NCBI GenBank assembly: GCA_020027415.1 | Contig: JAHRAW010000066.1 | Location: 1-8,164 of the forward strand | Length of the DNA stretch: 8,164 nucleotides | Origin: Gammaproteobacteria bacterium | GTDB taxonomy: Bacteria > Pseudomonadota > Gammaproteobacteria > Arenicellales > Poriferihabitantaceae | Reading direction: 5' to 3' | Notes under the pieces: model-generated | Told to the model about the DNA's origin: nothing | Database searches by the model: none | What the model saw: only the letters and a program-made list of their open reading frames with translations | Shown here: positions 1-7,202 of the stretch, piece by piece | How positions within the stretch are numbered: the first letter of the stretch is position 1 | Layout of the letters: every line of letters starts with the position of its first letter | Translations under genes and position numbers: made by a program

Positions 1-135
1 CTGCAACATGGAGTGACCGGCGAACTCGGCGGCCACGATGACGGCTTCAAAATGATGCCCATCGCCGTCTACGCGAACCTCGGCGTCCGGCAAGCCGTGT
101 TGAATCCAATGCTGAATGTCTTTGGGGGTGGTCAT
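1..135 (-). CDS. ibaG: BolA/IbaG-family protein, N-terminal part (runs off window)
   Basis: This is the first 45 codons of a small gene that continues beyond the left edge; the stop is not visible. The start is ATG at 135-133, five bases after the mlaB stop. The translation opens MTTPKDIQHWIQHGLPDAEV and continues through VDGDGHHFEAVIVAAEFAG. This matches the BolA-family pattern of E. coli IbaG (YrbA), which has V-x-GDG-x-HF followed by a short strand and then F-x-G-x-S. Family members are about 80-100 residues, work with monothiol glutaredoxins and handle [2Fe-2S] clusters; IbaG is linked to acid stress. Location directly after mlaB is the usual gammaproteobacterial layout (the yrbA position), which supports IbaG over BolA itself. 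No clear Shine-Dalgarno is seen, so translation is probably coupled to mlaB. The family is secure; the IbaG assignment rests mostly on context. Confidence 0.85.
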   Translation of the reverse strand, partial: MTTPKDIQHWIQHGLPDAEVRVDGDGHHFEAVIVAAEFAGHSMLQ

Positions 136-140
136 CGGAT

Positions 141-437
141 CTACCCGGCAAACAATGCTTCCAAATCGGCTATTTTCGCCAATTGATATAACTGCGGCGG
201 AACTTCGGTAAATTGCAACGGCGTGGAAGAGGCGCGCGCCAACTTAGACCAATGCACTAATAACGCAAGCCCGGCGCTGTCGGCTTCCTGCACGGCGGCT
301 AAATCAACGCGGATGGGTTGCGCGCAAAATTGCGGCGTTTTCTCAAACCATGCCGGCACGGTTTTCAGCGTCAACGGACCGCTCAGCGTAACATGATTAT
401 TCTTGGCTTGCATCGGAGATTGCCGCGGCGATTGCAT
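141..437 (-). CDS. mlaB: MlaB, STAS-domain subunit of the phospholipid ABC transporter
   Basis: A 98-residue cytoplasmic protein made of a single STAS domain. In the Mla complex MlaB binds the ATPase MlaF and is needed for complex stability and activity. The family core is visible at residues 44-63 (VDLAAVQEADSAGLALLVHW), with the Asp-Ser-Ala-Gly turn at 53-56 and a second helix ending YQLAKIADL near 84-92. E. coli MlaB has Asp-Thr-Gly-Gly at the same turn, where Thr52 is functionally important; here the equivalent residue is Ser54, a conservative change. The first ATG overlaps the mlaC stop by one base (TAATG). A second in-frame ATG at codon 9 could also serve, since the first eight residues are not conserved-looking. 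Sequence identity is low, as usual for MlaB, but length, fold signature and operon place make the call firm. Confidence 0.9.
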   Translation of the reverse strand: MQSPRQSPMQAKNNHVTLSGPLTLKTVPAWFEKTPQFCAQPIRVDLAAVQEADSAGLALLVHWSKLARASSTPLQFTEVPPQLYQLAKIADLEALFAG

Positions 438-1096
438 TACAAATTGGCGTTGGCTTGCTTCATCAACGCGAGCATGCCATCCAAGCCGAGCCGCTCTATG
501 GAAGCGCCCTGCGTGTTGCGATAGTTGGTGACCATGTTAAGACCGTTGATGGTCAAGTTATAGATTTTCCAATCGCCGTCCGCTCCCAAAATCAACGCGT
601 AATCAACCGCAACGGCGGGCGCATCCCCCAAGGTCACTTCCGATTTGGCGACGGCAAACTTGCGCCCGTTGCGTTCGGTGATTTCGGAGCCGATGAAAAC
701 CATCTTCTCGTTGCCGGTATATTTAAACAGCGCGGTGGCATAGGTGCGGATTAATAAATCTTTGAACTGCGCGCTGAATTCTTGGCGTTGTCGCACGCTC
801 GCTTGCTTCCAGTGGCTCGCCAACACCAGTTTGGAAATTCGCTGAAAATCAAACAGCGGCACCGCCACTCGCTCAACCAGTTCGTATAACTTATTCTTGT
901 CTTCCTCAAACACGCGCCGCTGGCTGGTGAATTCATCCAACAAGGTTTGCACCGCATCTTCCAACGCCCGATGCGGAGTTTCCGCCGCCATCGCCGACAT
1001 CGGCAATAGCAAGCCGACGCCAAGCAACGCGCCGCACAACGGTCGGCGTAGGCAGCACCCGATGGCGCGCAAGTTCATGGGAATTAATTTAGTCAT
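437..1096 (-). CDS. mlaC: MlaC, periplasmic phospholipid-binding carrier
   Basis: A 219-residue precursor of the soluble periplasmic protein that shuttles phospholipid between outer-membrane MlaA and inner-membrane MlaFEDB. A Sec signal peptide is evident: a positively charged N region (Arg10, Arg17, Arg18), a hydrophobic core at about 20-32 and an Ala-x-Ala site with likely cleavage after Ala37 or Ala38. The mature part shows family signatures: VPLFDFQRISKLVLASHW (79-96), the LLIRTYATAL stretch (114-123) and the C-terminal DWKIYNLTINGLNMVTNYR (175-193). Length matches E. coli MlaC (about 211). The ATG at 1096 overlaps the mlaD stop in an ATGA arrangement, favouring it by translational coupling. 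An ATG at codon 7 would still give a complete signal peptide, so the exact start is uncertain. Confidence 0.95.
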   Translation of the reverse strand: MTKLIPMNLRAIGCCLRRPLCGALLGVGLLLPMSAMAAETPHRALEDAVQTLLDEFTSQRRVFEEDKNKLYELVERVAVPLFDFQRISKLVLASHWKQASVRQRQEFSAQFKDLLIRTYATALFKYTGNEKMVFIGSEITERNGRKFAVAKSEVTLGDAPAVAVDYALILGADGDWKIYNLTINGLNMVTNYRNTQGASIERLGLDGMLALMKQANANL

Positions 1097-1578
1097 GGCG
1101 ATTCACTCGGTTTGCTTTTGCCTTGGCTGAACATAAATTGGCTAATCAGCGATTCCAGTTGAATCGCCGATTGCGTGATTGCCACGCGGTCGCCGTGTTG
1201 GAGGTAGAACTCCTCGGCGCCCGGTTGCAACCCAACATATTGCGCGCCAAGCAAGCCCGCGGTTAATATGGAGGCGCTGGTATCAATGGGCAGGTTATCA
1301 TATCCTGCGTTTATATCCATCCCCACCACCGCGCGATAGTTTTCTTTGTTGATGGAGATTTCGCCGACGCGACCAATGCGCACCCCGCCGACCATCACCG
1401 GCGCCTTTTCATTCAAGCCGCCCACATTGCTGAAATCCGCGTGCACGCGAAAAGTGGCGCCACCACCGCCGCCCGCATCGCTCACTTGCATCGCCAGCAT
1501 CGCCAGCGCCGCCAAGCCGCCAAGCACGAACACCCCAACCCAGATTTCAATGCCACGCCCAATACCTTTGTGCTTCAT
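1093..1578 (-). CDS. mlaD: MlaD, membrane-anchored MCE-domain lipid transport protein
   Basis: A 161-residue protein with one N-terminal transmembrane helix (about 11-32) and a single MCE domain (about 41-118), expected to form the periplasmic hexameric ring on MlaE. MCE hallmarks are FSNVGGLNEKAPVMVGGVRIG (49-69) and the pore-loop segment GLLGAQYVGL (108-117), where the Leu-Leu pair lines the central channel in E. coli. A hydrophobic C-terminal helix, IQLESLISQFMF (139-150), matches the helices that complete the pore. A run of five glycines (36-40) links the membrane helix to the MCE domain. It is shorter than E. coli MlaD (183), lacking most of the disordered C-terminal tail. The start directly abuts the mlaE stop and has a strong Shine-Dalgarno. 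The mlaC start overlaps its stop. Confidence 0.95.
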   Translation of the reverse strand: MKHKGIGRGIEIWVGVFVLGGLAALAMLAMQVSDAGGGGGATFRVHADFSNVGGLNEKAPVMVGGVRIGRVGEISINKENYRAVVGMDINAGYDNLPIDTSASILTAGLLGAQYVGLQPGAEEFYLQHGDRVAITQSAIQLESLISQFMFSQGKSKPSESP

Positions 1579-2358
1579 TTACCATCCTCCAAACATTAAT
1601 GCGGTTAAAATATAGTCGCCCCCCAAGATCGCCAACGACGAAGTTACCACGGTACGCGTGGTCGCGCGACTGACGCCTTCGGAGGTTGGCGTTGCATGAT
1701 ACCCCTCAAACAACGCCACCCAAGTAATCACAAAACCAAATACCACGCTCTTGATGATGCCATTCAGCACATCAGCAAATAATTCCACGCCGTTCTGCAT
1801 GGATGACCAGTATACCCCAGCGTCCACGCCAAACTGACCATGCCCAATCAAATAACCGCCCAACACGCCGACCGCGCTGAACATTGCCGCCAGTAGCGGC
1901 ATCGCCAGCACGCCGGCAAGCAACCGCGGTCCGATGATGCGTACGATCGGGTCAACCGCCATCATTTCCATTGCCGACAATTGTTCGGTGGCTTTCATCA
2001 AGCCAATCTCGCCGGTCAAAGCCGAGCCGGCGCGCCCGGCAAACAGCAACGCCGATAATACTGGTCCTAGTTCGCGCACCAAGAACAACGCCACCACTAA
2101 GCCGAGACTGGATTCGGCGCTGAAATTGACCAGTTGATAATAGCCTTGCAAGCCCAGCACCATGCCGACAAACAGCCCCGACACCACGGTGATTAGCATA
2201 GTCAAAACGCCGAGGCAATACAACTGTTCCAGCACTAAGGAAAAGCGCGGCAAGACGCGAACCGAACCGCCCAACGCGCGCAACAAAAACAAAACCGCCG
2301 CGCCCAGCCGGGCGAGCGCAGCCAGCACCCAACGTCCCAGTGCGGCGAGCGGTTTCAT
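1579..2358 (-). CDS. mlaE: MlaE, ABC transporter permease for phospholipid trafficking
   Basis: A 259-residue polytopic inner-membrane protein, near-identical in length to E. coli MlaE (260). Two MlaE copies sit under the MlaD hexamer and bind MlaF on the cytoplasmic side. The sequence shows an N-terminal amphipathic or interfacial helix region (1-35), then hydrophobic segments around 50-72, 86-108, 146-171, 198-219 and 240-257. The permease signature RELGPVLSALLFAGRAGSAL (95-114) is followed by GEIGLMKATEQLSAMEMMAVDP (116-137), the cytoplasmic coupling stretch typical of MlaE/TrbI-like permeases. The start ATG overlaps the mlaF stop by four bases (ATGA), with a GGAG about 11 bases upstream. 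The 3' end carries the mlaD ribosome binding site. There is no sign of disruption. Confidence 0.96.
   Translation of the reverse strand: MKPLAALGRWVLAALARLGAAVLFLLRALGGSVRVLPRFSLVLEQLYCLGVLTMLITVVSGLFVGMVLGLQGYYQLVNFSAESSLGLVVALFLVRELGPVLSALLFAGRAGSALTGEIGLMKATEQLSAMEMMAVDPIVRIIGPRLLAGVLAMPLLAAMFSAVGVLGGYLIGHGQFGVDAGVYWSSMQNGVELFADVLNGIIKSVVFGFVITWVALFEGYHATPTSEGVSRATTRTVVTSSLAILGGDYILTALMFGGW
1585..1590 (-). promoter_or_regulatory. Ribosome binding site of mlaD, inside the end of mlaE
   Basis: On the minus strand the sequence reads GGAGGATGGTAAATG. The GGAGGA is six bases upstream of the mlaD ATG and also encodes the last two glycines of MlaE, before its Trp codon and TAA. It is the best Shine-Dalgarno in the window and decides the mlaD start. 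Confidence 0.85.
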
Positions 2359-3188
2359 CGCGCCGCGCGCTCCGGCGTCAAGCCAAGATCTCTGCGATAC
2401 TCGGTTGCCGGGTAGTGATATTCCACCGGACCATCGGGCAACCCGTTCATAAACTGCCGCACTTCCGGTAACGTACTGCGGCTGATTTCATCGGCGGTGC
2501 CTTGCCCGATGACCTTGCCGCCGCCGAGCAAATAGAGGTAATCGGCGATGGCGCGACCTTCCACCACATCATGCGTGACCACAATGGAAGTCAAGCCAAG
2601 CGCGTCGTTCAACTCACGGATTAATTTGACAATCACGCCCATGGAAATCGGGTCCAAGCCAACGAACGGCTCATCATACAGCACCATTTTCGGGTCCAAC
2701 GCAATCGCCCGCGCCAACGCCACCCTTCTTTGCATGCCGCCGGAAAGTTCGCCCGGCATCACCGCGCGCGCGCCGCGCAAGCCCACCATTTCCAGTTTCA
2801 ACAACACCAAGATGCGGATTAACGCCTCCGGCAAATCGGTTTGCTCGCGCAACGGAAAAGCGACATTCTCAAACACCGATAAATCGGTCAGCAAGGCGCT
2901 ACTTTGGAACAGCATGCCCATTTTGCGCCGCATGGCAAACAACTGATTATTGCTGAGCGCCGCGACCGACTGCCCATCAAACAACACTTGCCCGCTGCTC
3001 GGCTGTAAGCGACCGCCCAGCAAACTTAGAAAGGTGGATTTGCCGCAACCGCTGGCGCCCATAATCACGGTTACTTTGCCGCGCGGGATGAGCAGATTGA
3101 GCCCGCGATAAATGGATTGCTGCGCGAATGAAAAATGCACATCTTTTGCCTCCACGATGGGGTCGGCGAATAATTCGGGGGCTGGCAT
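2355..3188 (-). CDS. mlaF: MlaF, ABC transporter ATP-binding protein
   Basis: The ATPase that drives MlaFEDB lipid transport on the cytoplasmic face of the inner membrane. Counting from ATG at 3188 the product is 277 residues. All ABC motifs are intact: Walker A GASGCGKST (44-52), Q-loop Gln95, signature LSGGM (148-152), Walker B MVLYDEP (168-174) with catalytic Glu173, D-loop GLDP (177-180) and H-loop His206. A C-terminal extension after about residue 235 (PEVRQFMNGLPDGPVEYHYP) corresponds to the MlaF tail that in E. coli packs on the partner subunit near MlaB. An in-frame TTG at 3197 would add three residues; ATG is preferred, but neither has a clear Shine-Dalgarno. It is the first gene of the mla operon, about 45 bases behind the predicted promoter. 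Confidence 0.96.
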   Translation of the reverse strand: MPAPELFADPIVEAKDVHFSFAQQSIYRGLNLLIPRGKVTVIMGASGCGKSTFLSLLGGRLQPSSGQVLFDGQSVAALSNNQLFAMRRKMGMLFQSSALLTDLSVFENVAFPLREQTDLPEALIRILVLLKLEMVGLRGARAVMPGELSGGMQRRVALARAIALDPKMVLYDEPFVGLDPISMGVIVKLIRELNDALGLTSIVVTHDVVEGRAIADYLYLLGGGKVIGQGTADEISRSTLPEVRQFMNGLPDGPVEYHYPATEYRRDLGLTPERAAR

Positions 3189-3238
3189 TGGCGGCAAGAT
3201 TGTGAAGTTATGAAGTTGTTAAGCGTAACCGGGTGAGG

Positions 3239-3267
3239 AGTATAACAAAAACCGACCTCAGAAACAA
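3239..3267 (-). promoter_or_regulatory. Sigma-70-type promoter of the mla operon
   Basis: On the minus strand a -35-like TTGTTT (3267-3262) is followed by a 17-base spacer and TATACT (3244-3239), a five-of-six match to TATAAT. TGT immediately before it gives an extended -10 (TGnTATACT). Transcription should begin near 3232, leaving a leader of roughly 45 bases before mlaF ATG. The -35 is only a half match, so the extended -10 probably carries most of the strength. Predicted by eye from consensus only. Confidence 0.65.
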
Positions 3268-3278
3268 CCGCTCGCGGT
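3262..3278 (-). terminator. Weak terminator-like hairpin after folE2
   Basis: Minus-strand ACCGCGAGCGGT (3278-3267) forms a 4-5 bp GC-rich stem, followed by TTGTTT. It lies about 35 bases beyond the folE2 stop. The stem is short and the U tract is interrupted, so termination would be partial at best. The T-rich part is also the -35 of the mla promoter. A longer alternative pairing (3305-3310 with 3269-3274) exists but has a 30-base loop. Confidence 0.3.
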
Positions 3279-3312
3279 GTGGTGGATGTAGCGGCGGCGG
3301 TCGCCGAGCGTT

Positions 3313-4173
3313 TTATGATTCTGCGTGCGGAATGGCGGCGCGTTCGCCGACCGGGTCGCGGCTGATGCGCGCATACGCCGAGTGGTTGTGAATGGACTCA
3401 AAATTTTCCACGCTAACGCTATATCGGGTGATACGCGCATCGCGGTTAAAAATTCCGGCGACATCGCGCGCCATATCCTCAACAAACTTGGGGTTGTCGT
3501 ACGCTTTCTCGGTGATGAATTTTTCATCGGCGCGCTTGAGCAAGCCGTATAGTTCGCAACTGGCTTGGCTTTCCACGATATCAATCAACTCCTCAAGCAA
3601 AATGGTGGGGTTGGACTCAACTTCCACCGTCACATGCGAGCGTTGATTATGCGCGCCGTAGGCGGATATCTCTTTGGAACACGGGCATAAACTGGTTACC
3701 GGAACCGTCACCTTAACCGCCGAATTACATCGCTCATGGTCAATTTCGCCGCGCAAGGTGACTTGGTAATCCAGCAGGCTGTGCGCCGCAGACACCGGCG
3801 CGAGTTTATGCACGAAATAAGGAAAAGTCAGTTCAAGGTTTGCTTTGGGCGCGTCCAGCCTGGCGCTCAGCGCCCTCAGCACGCGCGGCAAAGTCGCCAC
3901 TGCAACTGTCGCGCATTGGGTATGCAACACCTCAACGAAACGCGACATGTGCGTGCCTTTATGCTGCGGCGGCAGTTCCACAAACATACTGACTGAAGCC
4001 ACCGTATTCTGCGCGCCGCTACGATCTTCAATGGTGAGTGGATAGCGTAGGTCTTTGATGCCGACCTGATCAATGGTGATATTCCGCTCATCCACGCCGC
4101 CTTGCACATCGGCAATCGGCGGCTTGAGCGACTCAGGCGGCGCGGCAAGTTTGGCGGCGGCTGGATTGGACAT
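3313..4173 (-). CDS. folE2: GTP cyclohydrolase FolE2 (type IB)
   Basis: Converts GTP to 7,8-dihydroneopterin triphosphate, the first step of folate (and queuosine-type) pterin synthesis, in the cytoplasm. From ATG 4173 the product is 286 residues, slightly longer than the usual 255-270. The GCYH-IB core is clear: HKGTHMSRFVEVL (71-83), the metal-site segment SLCPCSKEISAYGAHNQRSHV (in two halves around Cys163/Cys165 and His175/His180), and the SCELYGLLKRADEKF block (205-219) with its conserved Glu. FolE2 is unrelated in sequence to FolE and tolerates metals other than zinc; in several bacteria it is induced under zinc limitation. I saw no Zur-like palindrome upstream here. An in-frame ATG at 4230 would add 19 Arg-rich residues that look unselected. 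Neither start has a good Shine-Dalgarno. It follows dxs by 87 bases (30 with the longer start) and is probably cotranscribed. Confidence 0.94.
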   Translation of the reverse strand: MSNPAAAKLAAPPESLKPPIADVQGGVDERNITIDQVGIKDLRYPLTIEDRSGAQNTVASVSMFVELPPQHKGTHMSRFVEVLHTQCATVAVATLPRVLRALSARLDAPKANLELTFPYFVHKLAPVSAAHSLLDYQVTLRGEIDHERCNSAVKVTVPVTSLCPCSKEISAYGAHNQRSHVTVEVESNPTILLEELIDIVESQASCELYGLLKRADEKFITEKAYDNPKFVEDMARDVAGIFNRDARITRYSVSVENFESIHNHSAYARISRDPVGERAAIPHAES

Positions 4174-4260
4174 GGTTGGTTGGCTGAAAAATCGGCGCGA
4201 ATCGGCTTGGCGGCGCCCGGGGATATCCATTAAAGGTTACGTTCGGTGCGCGGTGGTGCG

Positions 4261-6192
4261 CTACGGATGGTCGCCGGTTGAGGTCGGGTTAGGCGTTGCC
4301 ATCTGCGAAATTTTACGCTCAATCCTTTGTTGCAGGCTAGGCGCATCCAAGCCGCACTCAGCCAGTTGCTGCGACTGAGAGCCATGCTTTATATGCGCAT
4401 CGGGCAGCCCCAGATTAAGCGCTTCCACATTGCGATTGCGCCGCCGCAGCAATTCGTTGACCGCCGAACCGGCGCCGCCGGCAACCACATGCTCTTCAAG
4501 CGTCACCAACAACGAATGCTCCTCCGCCATCTGCATAATCAGGGCGTCATCCAGCGGCTTGACAAAGCGCATGTTAACCACGGTGGCGTCCAGTTGCGGG
4601 GCAATTTGTTCAGCGGTTGCCAACATAGCGCCGAACGCGAGAATGGCGAGGTCGCCGTGCGCGCAACTGGTGCGCCGAATTTCGGCTTTGCCGATGGGTA
4701 AATCTTGCATGCGCACGCGCGGCACAACGCCCGGCCCGCTACCGCGCGGATACCGCACCACCGCCGGCGCCGGGTGGCGGTAGGCGGTGTACAGCATATC
4801 GCGGCATTCCGCCTCATCGGCGGGCGCCATAATCACCAGCCCCGGAATGCAACGCAGGTAAGCATAATCATAACTGCCGGCATGGGTTTCGCCATCGGCT
4901 CCCACCAGCCCGGCGCGGTCAATCGCCAGCGTCACATCCAAATTTTGAATGGCGATATCGTGGATGAGTTGGTCGTAGGCGCGCTGCAAGAAAGTGGAAT
5001 AAATCGCCACCACCGGCTTCAAGCCTTCGCTCGCCAAGCCGGCGGCGAAGGTCAGCGAATGCTGTTCCGCAATGCCGACATCAAAATAGCGTTCTGGGTA
5101 GTCAACAGAAAATTTCACCAACCCGGAGCCCTCGCGCATCGCCGGCGTAATCCCCACCAGTTTGTTATCCTGCGCCGCCATGTCGCACAGCCAGTCGCTG
5201 AATACATCGGTATAGGTGCGACTGCTCTTTTTCTTCTCCATCTTGCCGGTGCTTGGGTTGAACGGCGTTACGCCATGGTACACACACGGGTCGCCTTCAG
5301 CCGGCTTGAAACCCTTGCCTTTCTGCGTAACCACATGCAGGAACCGCGGACCCTTCATCCCGCGCATGTTTTTCAGGGTGGCGAGTAGCGCGCTTAAGTT
5401 ATGCCCGTCCACCGGTCCGATATAGTAGAAACCGAGTTCCTCAAACAAAGTGCCGGGCATCACCATGCCTTTGATATGCTCCTCCCAGCGGCGCGCTAAA
5501 TTTTTCAGCGGCGGCAACGTACTTAGCACGGTTTTACTGCCCGCGCGCACGCTGGTATATGCATGCCCGGACAGGATGCGCGCCAGATAGTTGGAAATCG
5601 CCCCGACATTGCGCGAAATGGACATTTCATTGTCATTCAGCACCACCAACAAGTTGGCATCCAAATCGCCGGCGTTGTTCAAGGCTTCATACGCCATGCC
5701 GCTGGTGAGGGCGCCGTCGCCGATAATCGCCACCACTTCCTTGGCGGTATCATTGAGGCGCGCCGCCACCGCCATGCCGAGCGCCGCGCTAATGGAAGTG
5801 CCGGCATGACCGGCGCCAAAGGCGTCGTATTCGCTCTCGCTGCGTTTGAGGAATCCGGACAGCCCTTGGTGTTGGCGAATGGTATGAAAATTGTCGCGCC
5901 GCCCGGTCAGCAGTTTGTGCGGATACGCCTGATGCCCAATATCCCACACCAAGCGGTCCGCCGGCGTGTTGAACACATAGTGCAAGGCAAGGGTCAGTTC
6001 CACCGTGCCTAAGCCCGGCGCCAAATGCCCGCCGGTGCGCGAAGTGACCTCAATCAAAAAGCGGCGGATTTCGTCCGCCAGGATCGGCAGTTGCTTGGCT
6101 TCCAGTTGCCGTAACTGCTCCGGGCGGTCAATGCCAAACAGCAACGGATAGGCGGCGCGAGAAGCCGTGGCCGGGGAGTCGCTCGGTTGCAT
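4261..6192 (-). CDS. dxs: 1-deoxy-D-xylulose-5-phosphate synthase
   Basis: A TPP-dependent enzyme that joins pyruvate and glyceraldehyde 3-phosphate to make DXP, the entry and flux-controlling step of the MEP isoprenoid pathway; it also feeds thiamine and pyridoxal synthesis. The product is 643 residues, against 620 in E. coli. Visible features in order are a conserved His56 in SRTGGHLAPGLG (51-62), LVWDIGHQAYPHKLLTGR (81-98), and the TPP/Mg motif GDGALTSG (158-165) closing at NDN (186-188). The transketolase-like second domain has DVGIAEQH (371-378), whose Glu376 corresponds to the catalytic Glu370 of E. coli, and DRAGLVGADGETHAG (425-439). A C-terminal transketolase domain follows from about 505. 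The ATG overlaps the ispA stop by one base (TGATG), so translation is probably coupled; the TTG just before it is a less likely start. Confidence 0.97.
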   Translation of the reverse strand: MQPSDSPATASRAAYPLLFGIDRPEQLRQLEAKQLPILADEIRRFLIEVTSRTGGHLAPGLGTVELTLALHYVFNTPADRLVWDIGHQAYPHKLLTGRRDNFHTIRQHQGLSGFLKRSESEYDAFGAGHAGTSISAALGMAVAARLNDTAKEVVAIIGDGALTSGMAYEALNNAGDLDANLLVVLNDNEMSISRNVGAISNYLARILSGHAYTSVRAGSKTVLSTLPPLKNLARRWEEHIKGMVMPGTLFEELGFYYIGPVDGHNLSALLATLKNMRGMKGPRFLHVVTQKGKGFKPAEGDPCVYHGVTPFNPSTGKMEKKKSSRTYTDVFSDWLCDMAAQDNKLVGITPAMREGSGLVKFSVDYPERYFDVGIAEQHSLTFAAGLASEGLKPVVAIYSTFLQRAYDQLIHDIAIQNLDVTLAIDRAGLVGADGETHAGSYDYAYLRCIPGLVIMAPADEAECRDMLYTAYRHPAPAVVRYPRGSGPGVVPRVRMQDLPIGKAEIRRTSCAHGDLAILAFGAMLATAEQIAPQLDATVVNMRFVKPLDDALIMQMAEEHSLLVTLEEHVVAGGAGSAVNELLRRRNRNVEALNLGLPDAHIKHGSQSQQLAECGLDAPSLQQRIERKISQMATPNPTSTGDHP

Positions 6193-7163
6193 CAAAAATT
6201 CCGCTTCTCTACAAAGTGCGCGAGTTGCTGCAGGAACTGCGTATTATCACCCAACGCAACGGCGATTTGGCGGGCATTCTGACACTCCCGCCGCGCTTCT
6301 TCACGCGCTTTGGCGACGCCCAACAGCGATACATAAGTGGTTTTTTGCATACGCCGATCCACGCCGCCCGCCTTGCCCAAGGTTTCACTGCTGGCTTCCA
6401 CATCTAAAATATCATCTACGATTTGAAACGCCAAGCCGAGACCGGTCGCATACTCAGCCAACGCCTGCAGCAATTTTTCATCCACGCGCGGCGCGGTTAA
6501 ACATCCCAAGCAGGCGGCGGCGCGAATCAACGCGCCCGTTTTCATGCGATGCATGCGGCTCAGTTGCGCAAGGCTCAATTGCTCAATGCCCGGTTGCGCC
6601 GGACTGCGCGCCGCGCCGACCGCCTCCATATCCAACGCTTGCCCGCCGACCATGCCACGCGCGCCGACTGCGTCGGCAAGGGTTGCGAGCATGCGCACCC
6701 GGCGCTTCGGCGTAACGCGCAACGCCGAATCAACGCCTAAGGTTTCAAAGGCCATGGCTTGCAAGGCGTCGCCGGTTAATATCGCGGTGGCTTGGTCGTA
6801 GGCAATGTGACAAGTTTTGCGACCGCGCCGTATATCATCGTCATCCATAGCCGGCAGGTCATCATGCACTAACGAATAGGCATGCATCATTTCCACCGCG
6901 GCCGCGGCCGCATCCAACTGCTCCAAAGCGGCGCCCGCGAGTTCGCCGCACGCATACACCAACATGGCGCGAAACCGCTTGCCGCCGTTTAAGCAAACAT
7001 AACGAATCGCTTCGCCCAATCGCGGCGGAATCAATTGTAGCGGAGCCTTAGCGGCACTGAGTGACGCGGCGGAGTCGGTTGCGGCGACCGCCGGCAAGCG
7101 CGCCGCCAACGCGCGTTCGGCGCGCGCGCGATATAATTTCCACGCCGCTTCAAAATCGCTCAA
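6192..7163 (-). CDS. ispA: Farnesyl diphosphate synthase (short-chain polyprenyl synthase)
   Basis: Condenses DMAPP/GPP with IPP to farnesyl diphosphate, precursor of undecaprenyl phosphate, quinone tails and heme O. The 323-residue product carries the full trans-prenyltransferase set: GKR (61-63), the first Asp-rich motif DDLPAMDDDD (101-110) with Tyr96-Ser97 just upstream as expected for short-chain products, KTG (208-210), the second Asp-rich motif DDILD (250-254) and the C-terminal GKAGGVD...KTTYVSLLG block (263-282). It is longer than E. coli IspA (299) owing to an Ala-rich insert near residues 26-45 and an insert near 183-199. No in-frame ATG lies near the N terminus. The start is a TTG at 7163 opening MSDFEAAW, with GAGGA about ten bases upstream. 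It follows xseB by 39 bases and overlaps dxs by one. Confidence 0.95.
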   Translation of the reverse strand: MSDFEAAWKLYRARAERALAARLPAVAATDSAASLSAAKAPLQLIPPRLGEAIRYVCLNGGKRFRAMLVYACGELAGAALEQLDAAAAAVEMMHAYSLVHDDLPAMDDDDIRRGRKTCHIAYDQATAILTGDALQAMAFETLGVDSALRVTPKRRVRMLATLADAVGARGMVGGQALDMEAVGAARSPAQPGIEQLSLAQLSRMHRMKTGALIRAAACLGCLTAPRVDEKLLQALAEYATGLGLAFQIVDDILDVEASSETLGKAGGVDRRMQKTTYVSLLGVAKAREEARRECQNARQIAVALGDNTQFLQQLAHFVEKRNF

Positions 7164-7202
7164 CCGAACATGTTCCTCGCGCCGCCAAACAATCTTTCCA
7201 AC

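Noticed and set aside
3198..3312. Searched for a small gene, tRNA or riboswitch between folE2 and mlaF
   Set aside because: Only a weak hairpin and a promoter are visible in these 115 bases; no cloverleaf, conserved aptamer or plausible short frame was seen.
3258..3584. Minus-strand open frame overlapping the 3' part of folE2 and the intergenic gap
   Set aside because: It overlaps conserved FolE2 sequence in another frame, has no domain-like features and no ribosome binding site.
4174..4260. Looked for a separate folE2 promoter or Zur-type palindrome
   Set aside because: No paired -35/-10 and no clear palindrome were seen by eye; the 30-87 base gap fits an operon.
4705..5388. Long plus-strand open frame of 227 codons opposite dxs
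   Set aside because: It is antisense to a strongly conserved dxs region, has no recognisable domain or ribosome binding site, and reflects the GC-rich codon pattern of the real gene.
6167..6715. Plus-strand open frame of 182 codons opposite the end of ispA
   Set aside because: The translation is rich in Arg, Pro and His with no family features, and it lies across two well-supported genes; it is a composition shadow.
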